A DNA stretch of 20,345 nucleotides, taken from NCBI GenBank assembly GCA_937890655.1, contig CALADT010000139.1:1-20345 (forward strand). Direction: 5' to 3'. Positions 6,914-14,366 of this stretch are shown piece after piece. Each line of letters begins with the position of its first letter. Within the stretch, counting starts at the first letter, position 1. The translations under genes and the position numbers were made by a program. Origin of the DNA: an uncultured Mucispirillum sp. (GTDB lineage Bacteria; Chrysiogenota; Deferribacteres; Deferribacterales; Mucispirillaceae). The notes under the pieces are model-generated. The model had not been told where the DNA came from. It saw only the letters and a list, made by a program, of their open reading frames with translations, and searched no databases.

Positions 6914-7945
6914 ATGGCTGATATTTTAAGTCAGGACGAGATAGATGCCCTTTTAAATACAGTATCAGATGATAGTGATACGAGTAGCGATTCAGGGGGT
7001 GGGGATGAGTTTGATGATTATGGTGGCCCCGATTTTGTCCCGAAGAAAATTTCTGTATATGATTTTAGACGGCCAGACAGGGTTTCTAAAGAGCAGTTAA
7101 GGTCTATAAGAAACTTGCATGATAAGTTTGCTAGAAACTTTAGCTCTAACTTATCCAGCTTTTTAAGAACTATAACAGATATTTCTCTTGTTGGTGTTGA
7201 CCAAATGACATATGGGGAATTCCTTATGTCGTTACCAGACCCAACTAGCTTTAATATTATATCAATGATACCATTACAAGGTAATGCCGTATTAGAGATT
7301 AACCCTTCGCTTATTTTCCCTATTGTAGATAAGCTGTTGGGTGGTCAAGGGTTACCACTTTTTCATGTGCGTGAGCTTACACCACTGGAGATGACTATTA
7401 TTGATAGTATTATTACATTAATACTAAAAGATTTAGAAGATGTTTGGAAGCAAATTATACCTAATGTTAGGCTTAAAAAAGAATTAAGTGAAAACAGCCC
7501 ACACGTTATTCAGATTGTTGCACAAAATGAAGTTGTTGTGCTTGTGGTATTTGAAGTTAAATTTGGGGAAGCAACAGGTATGATGAATATATGTCTACCT
7601 GCACTTATATTGGAACCTATATTAAATAAAATCAGCTCACAAGACTGGTTAATAGGTGCTAAAAAAGGTAGGTCAGGGGAGTATGAGTCCCGCATATTGG
7701 AGCTTTTAGAAAACATTAATGTGCCACTTATTGTAGAGCTTGGTAGAACTAAGTTAAAAATAGGTGTGATTTTAGATTTACAGGAAAATGACACTGTTAT
7801 ACTTAGTAAAAAGGCAAAAAGGCCTTTAAATGTGTATATCAGTAATAAACATAAATTTTTTGGGGCTTTAGGTATTCTTGGTATTAAAAAAGCTATCAAG
7901 ATAACAAGGGCAACTACGGAGCAGGATGATGAAAGAAGCAGTTAA
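6914..7945 (+). CDS. fliM: FliM, flagellar motor switch protein
   Basis: FliM forms the C-ring of the flagellar motor and binds phospho-CheY to switch rotation. The 343-residue product has the N-terminal CheY-binding peptide ADILSQDEIDALLN (2-15) and an acidic Ser/Gly linker (about 18-40). The CheC-like middle domain runs about 45-240, including VSKEQLRSIRNLHDKFARNF and PIVDKLLGGQG. The C-terminal SpoA domain runs about 255-335 (VPLIVELGRTKLKIGVILDL), joining FliN. Length and order are normal for the family. ATG 6914 follows AAAGGTGAG. The end overlaps fliN by about 20 bases, implying coupled expression of the switch proteins. Confidence 0.96.
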   Translation: MADILSQDEIDALLNTVSDDSDTSSDSGGGDEFDDYGGPDFVPKKISVYDFRRPDRVSKEQLRSIRNLHDKFARNFSSNLSSFLRTITDISLVGVDQMTYGEFLMSLPDPTSFNIISMIPLQGNAVLEINPSLIFPIVDKLLGGQGLPLFHVRELTPLEMTIIDSIITLILKDLEDVWKQIIPNVRLKKELSENSPHVIQIVAQNEVVVLVVFEVKFGEATGMMNICLPALILEPILNKISSQDWLIGAKKGRSGEYESRILELLENINVPLIVELGRTKLKIGVILDLQENDTVILSKKAKRPLNVYISNKHKFFGALGILGIKKAIKITRATTEQDDERSS

Positions 7946-8840
7946 TTTTGTATCAAGCCCTCATTTAGAGAAATATGCAGAGCTGGTATCTTCTACATTT
8001 GCATCATCACTTTCTGCCATAAGCTCAAGAACAGTGGAACTTTCAGTTGATGAAGCATATAAATGCGATGGTGATACTCTTTTTGCTGATTATGAAAACG
8101 AAACATATGTAGTTTCTAAAGAAGATAACAGTGATTATGAAACTGGGCTTTTGTTTAGAACAAGAGATATTACAAAACTTGCAGACTTTATGCTTGCAGG
8201 TGATGGCGAAAGTAAAGATGAAATAGATGATGATACAAAAGATGCTGTTCAAGAAATGACTTCACAGCTTTTAAGTGGTTTAAATGTGCCATTTGAAGAA
8301 GCTTTTGGTAAAAAGTTTTCTTTTAAGTGTGAAGATGTTATAAAAAACGCATCCTCATCAGCTTTCCAATGTGCCGAATATTTAGTTATTGATTTAAAAG
8401 GCACATTAGACGGTGTAGAAGTTGCATTTAGGTTTTTCTCTGATTCTAGTATTGAAACAAAATTAGGAGCAGAAGAAGATAGTAATTTACTAGATGACGG
8501 TGGTATTGAAGCACTGTTAGGTAATGCTGGAATATCTTTTGATGCAGAACCATCATCAAATAGTGGTGGTAATACACCAAAAAATCTTGACTTATTGCTG
8601 GATATTGATATACCTATAAGTGTTAGAATGGGTAGTGCTAAATTGTTCTTAAAAGATATTTTAGGGCTTGGGCCAGGAAATATTGTAGAGCTTGAACAAA
8701 ATGCAGATGACCCTATTGAACTTGCCATAAACGATAAAGTTATTGCAAGAGGGGAAGTTGTTATTGTTGACGGTTACTTTGGCTTTAGAATTAAAGAGAT
8801 TGTCAGCAAAGCAGAAAGAATTAGGAAATTAAAAGATTAA
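7926..8840 (+). CDS. fliN: FliN (FliY-like long form), flagellar motor switch protein
   Basis: FliN/FliY is the second C-ring switch component. The C-terminal SpoA domain (about 215-300) is clear: LDLLLDIDIPISVRMGSAKL, LGLGPGNIVELEQ and GEVVIVDGYFGFRI. At 304 residues it is far longer than the 110-140 of simple FliN. The N-terminal 190 residues look like a CheC/FliY-type domain (DAVQEMTSQLLSGLNVPFEE), although the usual E-x2-N phosphatase signature is not seen: EMTS stands where ExxN is expected. A disordered acidic/Ser-Gly linker separates the two. ATG 7926 or, with better spacing to GGAG (7918-7921), ATG 7929 is the start; both lie within the end of fliM. The domain assignment of the N-terminal part is inference. 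Confidence 0.88.
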   Translation: MMKEAVNFVSSPHLEKYAELVSSTFASSLSAISSRTVELSVDEAYKCDGDTLFADYENETYVVSKEDNSDYETGLLFRTRDITKLADFMLAGDGESKDEIDDDTKDAVQEMTSQLLSGLNVPFEEAFGKKFSFKCEDVIKNASSSAFQCAEYLVIDLKGTLDGVEVAFRFFSDSSIETKLGAEEDSNLLDDGGIEALLGNAGISFDAEPSSNSGGNTPKNLDLLLDIDIPISVRMGSAKLFLKDILGLGPGNIVELEQNADDPIELAINDKVIARGEVVIVDGYFGFRIKEIVSKAERIRKLKD

Positions 8841-8901
8841 TATATATTTTTTTAATTAAAAATAAAAGGATACTAACCTATATAATATAACGGAGGATTA
8901 A

Positions 8902-9279
8902 ATGGGTTACGAACATTCAATAATAACAGTTGATGATTCTTCTACAATGAGAAGAATTATTAAAAACACACTTCAAAAGCTGGGTTTTGAAACAATACTT
9001 GAAGCTAATAACGGTGTAGAAGCCTTAGAAGTTATGTCTAAAAATAAAATAGACATGATTGTAACAGACTGGAATATGCCGGAAATGGATGGTTTAACCT
9101 TTGTTAAAGCTGTTCGTCAAAAAGATGAATACAAAGATTTACCAATCTTAATGATTACAACAGAAGCAGCTAAAGAAGATATTCTTACAGCTTTACGTAG
9201 TGGTGTAAACAACTATGTTGTAAAACCTTTTACCCCTGAAACATTACAAGAAAAGGTATTTAAATTGCTGGATTTATAA
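8902..9279 (+). CDS. cheY: CheY, chemotaxis response regulator
   Basis: A single-domain receiver of 125 residues that, when phosphorylated by CheA, binds FliM and reverses the motor. Conserved residues are all present: D11-D12 (TVDDS), phospho-acceptor D56 (TDWNMPEMDG), T86 (MITTEA), Y105 and K108 (NNYVVKPFTP). These correspond to D57, T87, Y106 and K109 of the enteric protein. MRRIIKNTLQKLGF and the TDWNMP motif are typical of chemotaxis CheY rather than other receivers. The start ATG 8902 follows CGGAGGATTAA, a strong site. A TATAAT at 8881-8886 is too close and lacks a -35. The CheZ-like gene begins one base after the stop. Confidence 0.97.
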   Translation: MGYEHSIITVDDSSTMRRIIKNTLQKLGFETILEANNGVEALEVMSKNKIDMIVTDWNMPEMDGLTFVKAVRQKDEYKDLPILMITTEAAKEDILTALRSGVNNYVVKPFTPETLQEKVFKLLDL

Positions 9280-9280
9280 A

Positions 9281-9913
9281 ATGAGCGAATTCAAAGACCT
9301 GAACGAATTATTGAGTATTGCCCGTAATATTAATGAAGGTAAATACGATGTTGTAGACGTAACAGTTGAACCAGAAAGTGAGTTATACGAGATTGCGCAA
9401 TATTTCAATGATTCATTAAAAAAATTACAAACTGTTTCATCTGTAATGGAAGGAGCATATAGCGACCTGCCTACTTTTGAAAAAGTGCTTAATGGTGTAA
9501 TTAATGATTCTAAAAATGCTTCTGAAGATGTATTAGCATTTGTAGATAAAATAAACTTTAATATTGATGATATTAAAGAAAATCTTGAACTTGTTAGGCA
9601 GTTTATGACATCAGGGGACTATGCGCGTGCCGGTGGTATGCTTGATAGATTATCAGAGTGTGCCGTTCAAGGTCAGGATATTTGTTGTGATATAGTTTCT
9701 TCTTTAGAATTTAAAGAAGTTACTAAATCAAAAATTGATGATAGCATTAAGGTTGTTAATTCTTTAGAAGAACGACTTGCATCAGTATTAATAAAACTTG
9801 GTATCAAGCAAAATGTTATTGATGTAGAAGTTTTAGATAAATTTAAAGACACTAAAGAGATATTACAAGATCAGGATTTAGTTGATAAACTCCTTAAAGA
9901 ATTTGGTGTATAA
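9281..9913 (+). CDS. cheZ: CheZ-like protein with altered catalytic motif
   Basis: The product is a 210-residue, mostly helical protein lying between cheY and cheA, where CheZ, the CheY-P phosphatase, is expected. The segment LEFKEVTKSKIDDSI (142-156) aligns by eye with the CheZ catalytic helix consensus FQDLTGQxI. The following helix (SLEERLASVLIKLGI) also matches. However, the catalytic Asp becomes Glu (E146) and the catalytic Gln becomes Ser (S150). The C-terminal end (LQDQDLVDKLLKEFGV) resembles the CheY-binding C-terminal peptide of CheZ, with DQDLVDxLLxxFGF-like character. It is thus probably a CheZ homologue with changed or lost activity. A remote CheZ or another helical scaffold remains possible. 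Gaps of 1 base to cheY and 16 to cheA indicate cotranscription. Confidence 0.7.
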   Translation: MSEFKDLNELLSIARNINEGKYDVVDVTVEPESELYEIAQYFNDSLKKLQTVSSVMEGAYSDLPTFEKVLNGVINDSKNASEDVLAFVDKINFNIDDIKENLELVRQFMTSGDYARAGGMLDRLSECAVQGQDICCDIVSSLEFKEVTKSKIDDSIKVVNSLEERLASVLIKLGIKQNVIDVEVLDKFKDTKEILQDQDLVDKLLKEFGV

Positions 9914-9929
9914 GGAAAGCAGGTGATAT

Positions 9930-12092
9930 ATGAATAATGATGATATGCAGGAATTAGTCCAAGACTTTCTTGTTGAAACAAACGAAATTATAGAAAATTT
10001 AGACCACGACCTTGTTGAACTTGAAAGTAACCAAAATGATTTGGAACTTTTAAACAAAATATTCCGTGGTGCTCATACAATGAAGGGGTCTTCTTCATTT
10101 TTAGGCTTTAATAAACTAGCTGACCTTACTCACCATGCAGAAGATATATTAAACAAACTTCGTAAAGGTGAAATGGTAGTTACAAGAGAAATCATGGATA
10201 CATTACTGGAGTTTGTGGATAAAACAAAAGTAATCATCAGTGATATAGAAAACGGAACAGATACAGCAGATGTAGTGCAAGTTATTGAAGATTTAAAACT
10301 TGCAAGTGAAGGTAAATTAGTTGCTAAAAAAGGTGCAGCTGCAGCAGCTGCAGCACCTGCTACACAGCAAGCAGCACCAACACCTGCCCCTGCAAAACCA
10401 CAGCCTCAGGTTGCTGCTCCTAAACACGATGCAAAAAATACAGCTACACAAGTTGAACAAACAATTCGTGTTGATGTTAGTAGGCTTGACTCTCTTGTAA
10501 ACTTAGTTGGTGAACTTGTTTTAAGTAGAAATAGGCTTTCTCAAATAGCAGGTGAGCTTGAAAATAAATTTGAAAATGAATATCTTGTGGAACAGCTTTT
10601 AGATGTTACAAGTGCCATAGGTATGAATACAACTGAATTACAGCTTGCAATTATGAAAACAAGAATGATTGCAATAGGTAAAGTATTTAATAAATTCCCT
10701 AGGGTTGTTCGTGATATTGCTCGTGATACAGGTAAAGAAATAGAGTTAATTATTACAGGTGAAGAAACAGAGCTTGATAAACAAGTTATTGAGTCCATAG
10801 GCGACCCACTTTTACACATGATAAGAAACTCTTGCGACCACGGTGTGGAAACTCCTGAAGTGCGTGTTGCAAAAGGTAAACCACGTGTAGGGACAGTTCT
10901 TTTATCAGCATACCATGAAGGTAACCACGTTGTTATTGAAATTAAAGATGACGGTGCTGGTATGGACCCAAATAAATTAAAAATCAAAGCCATAGAAAAA
11001 GGCGTTATTAACAATGATGAAGCCAATAATATGGATGATAAACAAGCATTTTCATTAATTTTTAAAGCAGGTTTTTCAACAGCTGAGAAAATAACTAACA
11101 TATCAGGACGTGGTGTTGGTATGGACGTTGTTAGAACAAATATTGAAAAATTAAATGGTATTATTTCCATTGATTCTAAAATTGATGAAGGTTCTACATT
11201 CTTCTTAAAACTTCCATTAACACTTGCTATTATCCAAGCATTACTTGTAGAAGTAGCAGGTGAAACATTTGCTATACCACTTGCTTCTGTTGTGGAAACA
11301 GTTCGTATTACAAATGAAGAAATCCACTCCTTTGAAGGTAGGGAAGTTTTAAAATTAAGAGATAGAGTATTATCTCTTATCCGTTTAGATGAAGCATTTG
11401 CTTTAGATGAATTAGAGCAAGAAGAAATATATGTAGTTGTTGTTGCATTAGCAGAAAAACAATTAGGATTTATTGTTGATAAATTAATCGGTCAAGAAGA
11501 AATCGTTATTAAATCATTAGGTGAATACTTAGGTGGTAACCCTGGTATTGCTGGTGCTACTATTACAGGTGATGGCCGTGTTCGTTTAATTTTAGATGTG
11601 GCAGGTGTAATAGAAGTAGCTCAAAATATGCCAAGACGTATTAGAAACGTTAAAAAATTAGGTGGCAGTAATAAAAGAGCACAAGTGCAGGCTCCTAGTA
11701 AAAAAAGCAATGCAATTAGAGTATTAATTTGTGATGATTCATCAACAGATAGAAAAATTGCTAAAAAAGTTTTAGAATCACAAGACTGGATAGAAACAGT
11801 GGAAGCACCGTCTGCTAAAGATGCTTTAAATATTCTTGATAGAGATAAAAGCATTGATTTAGTTATAAGTGATATTATGATGCCAGATATGGATGGTTTT
11901 AGACTTTCAAGAAGTATAAGAGAAAAAGGTTTTGAAACACCAATTATTGCAGTATCTGCAAGAATGGAACCGTCTGACAGAAAGAAAATAAGTGCTTCTG
12001 GAATAAATACTTTTGTTCAAAAGCCTATAAACCAGCAACTTCTTTTGGATAAGATTGATGAGCTTATCTCACAAAAGAGCAGTAACGATTAG
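9930..12092 (+). CDS. cheA: CheA histidine kinase fused to a C-terminal receiver domain
   Basis: CheA is the receptor-coupled kinase that phosphorylates CheY and CheB. Domains in the 720-residue product are as follows. The HPt domain (1-105) carries H49 in FRGAHTMKGSSSFLG. An Ala/Pro-rich linker (about 110-172) stands where P2 normally lies. The dimerisation domain (about 178-245) has RLDSLVNLVGELVLSRNRL. The HATPase domain has the N box HMIRNSCDHG (296-305), DDGAGMD (340-346) and GRGVGMD (393-399). The CheW-like domain spans about 430-575. A receiver domain (596-715) has D602-D603, phospho-acceptor D648 (SDIMMPDMDG) and the late Lys (VQKP). P2, which normally docks CheY/CheB, is apparently missing. 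The receiver fusion resembles CheAY proteins and may be a phosphate sink. ATG 9930 follows AGGTGAT. Confidence 0.95.
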   Translation: MNNDDMQELVQDFLVETNEIIENLDHDLVELESNQNDLELLNKIFRGAHTMKGSSSFLGFNKLADLTHHAEDILNKLRKGEMVVTREIMDTLLEFVDKTKVIISDIENGTDTADVVQVIEDLKLASEGKLVAKKGAAAAAAAPATQQAAPTPAPAKPQPQVAAPKHDAKNTATQVEQTIRVDVSRLDSLVNLVGELVLSRNRLSQIAGELENKFENEYLVEQLLDVTSAIGMNTTELQLAIMKTRMIAIGKVFNKFPRVVRDIARDTGKEIELIITGEETELDKQVIESIGDPLLHMIRNSCDHGVETPEVRVAKGKPRVGTVLLSAYHEGNHVVIEIKDDGAGMDPNKLKIKAIEKGVINNDEANNMDDKQAFSLIFKAGFSTAEKITNISGRGVGMDVVRTNIEKLNGIISIDSKIDEGSTFFLKLPLTLAIIQALLVEVAGETFAIPLASVVETVRITNEEIHSFEGREVLKLRDRVLSLIRLDEAFALDELEQEEIYVVVVALAEKQLGFIVDKLIGQEEIVIKSLGEYLGGNPGIAGATITGDGRVRLILDVAGVIEVAQNMPRRIRNVKKLGGSNKRAQVQAPSKKSNAIRVLICDDSSTDRKIAKKVLESQDWIETVEAPSAKDALNILDRDKSIDLVISDIMMPDMDGFRLSRSIREKGFETPIIAVSARMEPSDRKKISASGINTFVQKPINQQLLLDKIDELISQKSSND

Positions 12093-12396
12093 TTTTTTAG
12101 TCGTTATATTATTAATATTATTAGTTCAGGTTGCTGCTGCAAGGATATATATATATGAAGTTACAACAGCAGCAACCCGTTTTCAAACAGCATCAAAATT
12201 GCCACCAGATGCTTTTTTGTATTATAATGGTGGACATGATGTTATATATAACTTAAAAGTATTGGCAACTTATCCCGATGATAAAATGGCACAAGCATTA
12301 AAGGATTATAATCTTGAAGAAAATAATAGTAATACTCTTGTTCACAGCCCTGTTCCTAGAAATATCCCCAAAAAACCATACTATTGGTGGAGATAG
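12058..12396 (+). CDS. N-terminal piece of a split membrane-anchored OmpA-like protein
   Basis: The start ATG 12058 overlaps the end of cheA by 35 bases (a TTG at 12055 is possible). The 112-residue frame begins with a short basic stretch (MSLSHKRAV), then an uncleaved-looking membrane helix (about 10-28, ISFLVVILLILLVQVAAA), then a periplasmic-type region. It ends abruptly at TAG 12394 after an unnatural tail (KKPYYWWR). In the +1 frame the protein-like sequence continues immediately (GGDSIFAATYEELNMYEK), then a second shift rejoins the downstream frame. Deleting one A from 12370-12375 and adding one A at 12435-12439 would give a single 347-residue protein with the following frame. It is therefore a fragment of a frameshifted gene unless slippage or a sequence error explains it. 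Confidence 0.6.
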   Translation: MSLSHKRAVTISFLVVILLILLVQVAAARIYIYEVTTAATRFQTASKLPPDAFLYYNGGHDVIYNLKVLATYPDDKMAQALKDYNLEENNSNTLVHSPVPRNIPKKPYYWWR

Positions 12397-12471
12397 TATT
12401 TTTGCAGCTACATATGAAGAACTTAATATGTATGAAAAATAGAAAATAATTTAACGAAAATAATTACTACT

Positions 12472-13101
12472 ATGACAGTTATGGCACCAGATGAAAATCA
12501 GGCAAAAGATAATGTTTACCTAAACGGTTGGACTGTAATTGGAGTAAAACTATTAAAAGAAAGGATAAAAAATACATATACTCTTAATGCTTCAACTGTT
12601 GCTACAACTATACCAAAAAATATAGATTTGGAAGATGCTATTGAAATTCCAGAAGAGCCAAAACCTAAAAAAGTAGAAAAAGAAATAGTAGTTTCAAAAG
12701 AAAAAGGTAACGAAAAAGTAGCAGATAATTTAAATTTATTACCTGATTCTAAAGATTTAGAATTAATTATGACAATCCATTTTAAACTTGGAGAAGTTGC
12801 ACCTATTTTTGATGATGAAATATCTAAATTATTTGACAGCTTACCAAAAAATAAACAGTATGTATTATTTGGTAATGCTGATGATGTAAAAGTGGGTAAA
12901 AAAGCAACATATGGTAGTAATTATGAACTTTCATATTTAAGAGCAGAACATATAAAAAAACTTCTCAATGAAAAAGGGCATAATGCCGATAGTATGAGAA
13001 CAGTAGGGTTAGGCACAAGATATCCTCTTGAAAAAAGTGGAAAAATAGGCAGCCTTAAAAACAGACGAGTAGAGATATATGGATTCAGAACGCAAAGCTA
13101 G
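12472..13101 (+). CDS. C-terminal piece of the split protein, OmpA-like peptidoglycan-binding domain
   Basis: This frame is the continuation of the membrane-anchored piece that ends at 12396. The ATG 12472 lies inside a protein-like stretch that is open further upstream (IENNLTKIITT), and there is no good ribosome site, so it is probably not a true start. A Lys/Glu-rich linker (about 57-85 of this frame) leads to an OmpA-like domain (about 97-208). That domain contains LELIMTIHFKLGEVAPIF, ELSYLRAEHIKKLLNEKG, VGLGTRYPLEK and the terminal NRRVEIYGF, typical of OmpA/MotB C-terminal peptidoglycan-binding domains. The product would bind the cell wall from the inner membrane. Its position after cheA suggests a motility or envelope role, but it is not MotB (no adjacent motA). 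The stop overlaps the next gene by 23 bases. Confidence 0.65.
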   Translation: MTVMAPDENQAKDNVYLNGWTVIGVKLLKERIKNTYTLNASTVATTIPKNIDLEDAIEIPEEPKPKKVEKEIVVSKEKGNEKVADNLNLLPDSKDLELIMTIHFKLGEVAPIFDDEISKLFDSLPKNKQYVLFGNADDVKVGKKATYGSNYELSYLRAEHIKKLLNEKGHNADSMRTVGLGTRYPLEKSGKIGSLKNRRVEIYGFRTQS

Positions 13102-14053
13102 GTATGAACAGTTATATAATATTAAGCTAACAGATTTTTATAATTTTGTTAGTGAAGTTATGGGCGATTTTAATTATTCATTACATAGAACAGTAAAAGA
13201 TATTGAAAATAAAAGACGTATAGAAATATGGTCATATCAAAGTAGAGAAGACCAGTCAGCAGTGGTATGGATAGAAGTTGTAAAACCTGGAGAAGTGTTA
13301 GACCCATATATTACAACTGATGTTTTAAGAACCATGAACGATGAAAACGTAACACGTTTATTCTTTTTCACAAACGGGCAAATGAGCGGAGAAGAAAAAG
13401 AAGTATTAGAGGGTTCTAACCACTTTGTATTTGGAACAGATGAAATAGTAGAAACATTAATAGCCATAGAAATGAAACGCTCTATTAAAGTAGTGCGTAA
13501 ACGTAAAAAAGTGCAAGTGCCGTCAGCTATGGTATTAATTAAAAACTTTTTAAAAGCAAACAGAGTAACACGTAGAGAAATAAAATTAAAAACAAGTGCT
13601 GTGCCAGAATTAACAGGGCAGTATTATAAATTAATACGCAGGGTATTAAATGAAATAGATAAAATACCTGATATAAATGATATACCAGCACAAACTCGTG
13701 AACGACTAAAAAAAATACAGTATGATTTATTACCAGAACTACTAAAAACACCATATTATACATTTACTTATCAGTTTACATATTTAAGAAATGCACTTTT
13801 TTCTTTAGTGGAATACACTATTATATATATAGGTAATGTAATAGAATACGAATCTGAAGATGATATGAAAACAAATAGAGAAGTAATAGAAGAAATAATG
13901 AGTAGGTTAGATAGTGTAGATGACCAAATAGCAAATTATAAATCTGACTTAATGTTTAACTCTGAAAAAATAGCACTAAAATTAATTATGAGTGCAGGTT
14001 TATTTAGTATAATATCATTATTTATATTAATAGTGCTTAAATTTACAAGATAA
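13079..14053 (+). CDS. Hypothetical protein with C-terminal membrane anchor, possible restriction-endonuclease-like fold
   Basis: I do not recognise this 324-residue protein. The N-terminal part (about 45-130) contains AVVWIEVVKPGEVLD followed by VTRLFFFTNGQMSGEEKEVL. The pattern of a beta strand with E and K, then a hydrophobic strand ending in TNG, recalls the restriction-endonuclease-like fold of Mrr-type proteins. The catalytic D/ExK is not clearly kept, so this is a weak suggestion. The middle (about 145-260) is helical and basic. A single hydrophobic helix near the C-terminus (about 300-321, SAGLFSIISLFILIVLKF) indicates a tail anchor with the bulk in the cytoplasm. ATG 13079 lies within the end of the OmpA-like frame, suggesting coupling. 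It is the last gene of the + strand set and no strong terminator follows. Confidence 0.7.
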   Translation: MDSERKARYEQLYNIKLTDFYNFVSEVMGDFNYSLHRTVKDIENKRRIEIWSYQSREDQSAVVWIEVVKPGEVLDPYITTDVLRTMNDENVTRLFFFTNGQMSGEEKEVLEGSNHFVFGTDEIVETLIAIEMKRSIKVVRKRKKVQVPSAMVLIKNFLKANRVTRREIKLKTSAVPELTGQYYKLIRRVLNEIDKIPDINDIPAQTRERLKKIQYDLLPELLKTPYYTFTYQFTYLRNALFSLVEYTIIYIGNVIEYESEDDMKTNREVIEEIMSRLDSVDDQIANYKSDLMFNSEKIALKLIMSAGLFSIISLFILIVLKFTR

Positions 14054-14338
14054 TAAGCAAAAAATATAAACAATATAAGTAATTATTTTAATAATATTTA
14101 TTTTTTAAAGTTAAATAAATACTATTATAAAATAAATCATTTCTTTTTCTAATCACAAGTATAAATCCTTTATTCATGTATAAATTAAATAAATATTATA
14201 CTTTAATTTAAATATAGTAACCGTATAAATTATCAATAGAAAAATAGAGCAAAAAAAGGAAAATAAAGAAAATACTAAATATATAAAATATGTGTTATGC
14301 CATATAAAGATAAGAAATAATTAGATATACCGAAAAAG
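14054..14338. other. Intergenic gap between convergent operons
   Basis: About 285 AT-rich bases without a protein-like frame. An AT-only inverted repeat, TATTTATTT (14095-14103) and AAATAAATA (14113-14121), could weakly terminate the + strand operon, but it lacks GC pairs and a T-run. Nothing else is supported. Confidence 0.55.
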
Positions 14339-14362
14339 AAAAAAGCCGAATAAATCGGCTTT
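14339..14362 (-). terminator. Strong Rho-independent terminator of the glycosylation operon
   Basis: On the - strand, AAAGCCGA (14362-14355) pairs with TCGGCTTT (14349-14342) around a 5-base loop, and continues into TTTTTTCTTTTT. It begins five bases after the maf stop codon (14367-14369). The + strand side lacks a T-run, so it is directional. Confidence 0.9.
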
Positions 14363-14366
14363 AAAA

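Noticed and set aside
7510..7899. 129-codon open frame antisense to fliM
   Set aside because: It is a shadow of the FliM SpoA region, whose sense frame is clearly conserved.
8249..8728. 159-codon open frame antisense to fliN
   Set aside because: It is Ser/Pro/Phe-rich shadow sequence of an acidic gene, without a start signal.
10541..11170. 209-codon open frame antisense to cheA
   Set aside because: It lies wholly opposite the conserved kinase core, has no ribosome site, and is Ser/Ile/Leu-rich in the way antisense frames of AT-rich genes are.
14095..14121. AT-only 9-bp inverted repeat as terminator of the + strand operon
   Set aside because: It has no G/C pair and no T-run after it; at this composition such repeats arise by chance.
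14345..14354. GCCGAATAA resembling a sigma-28 -10 element
   Set aside because: It is the left part of the terminator hairpin of the glycosylation operon, with no gene downstream in that direction and no matching -35.
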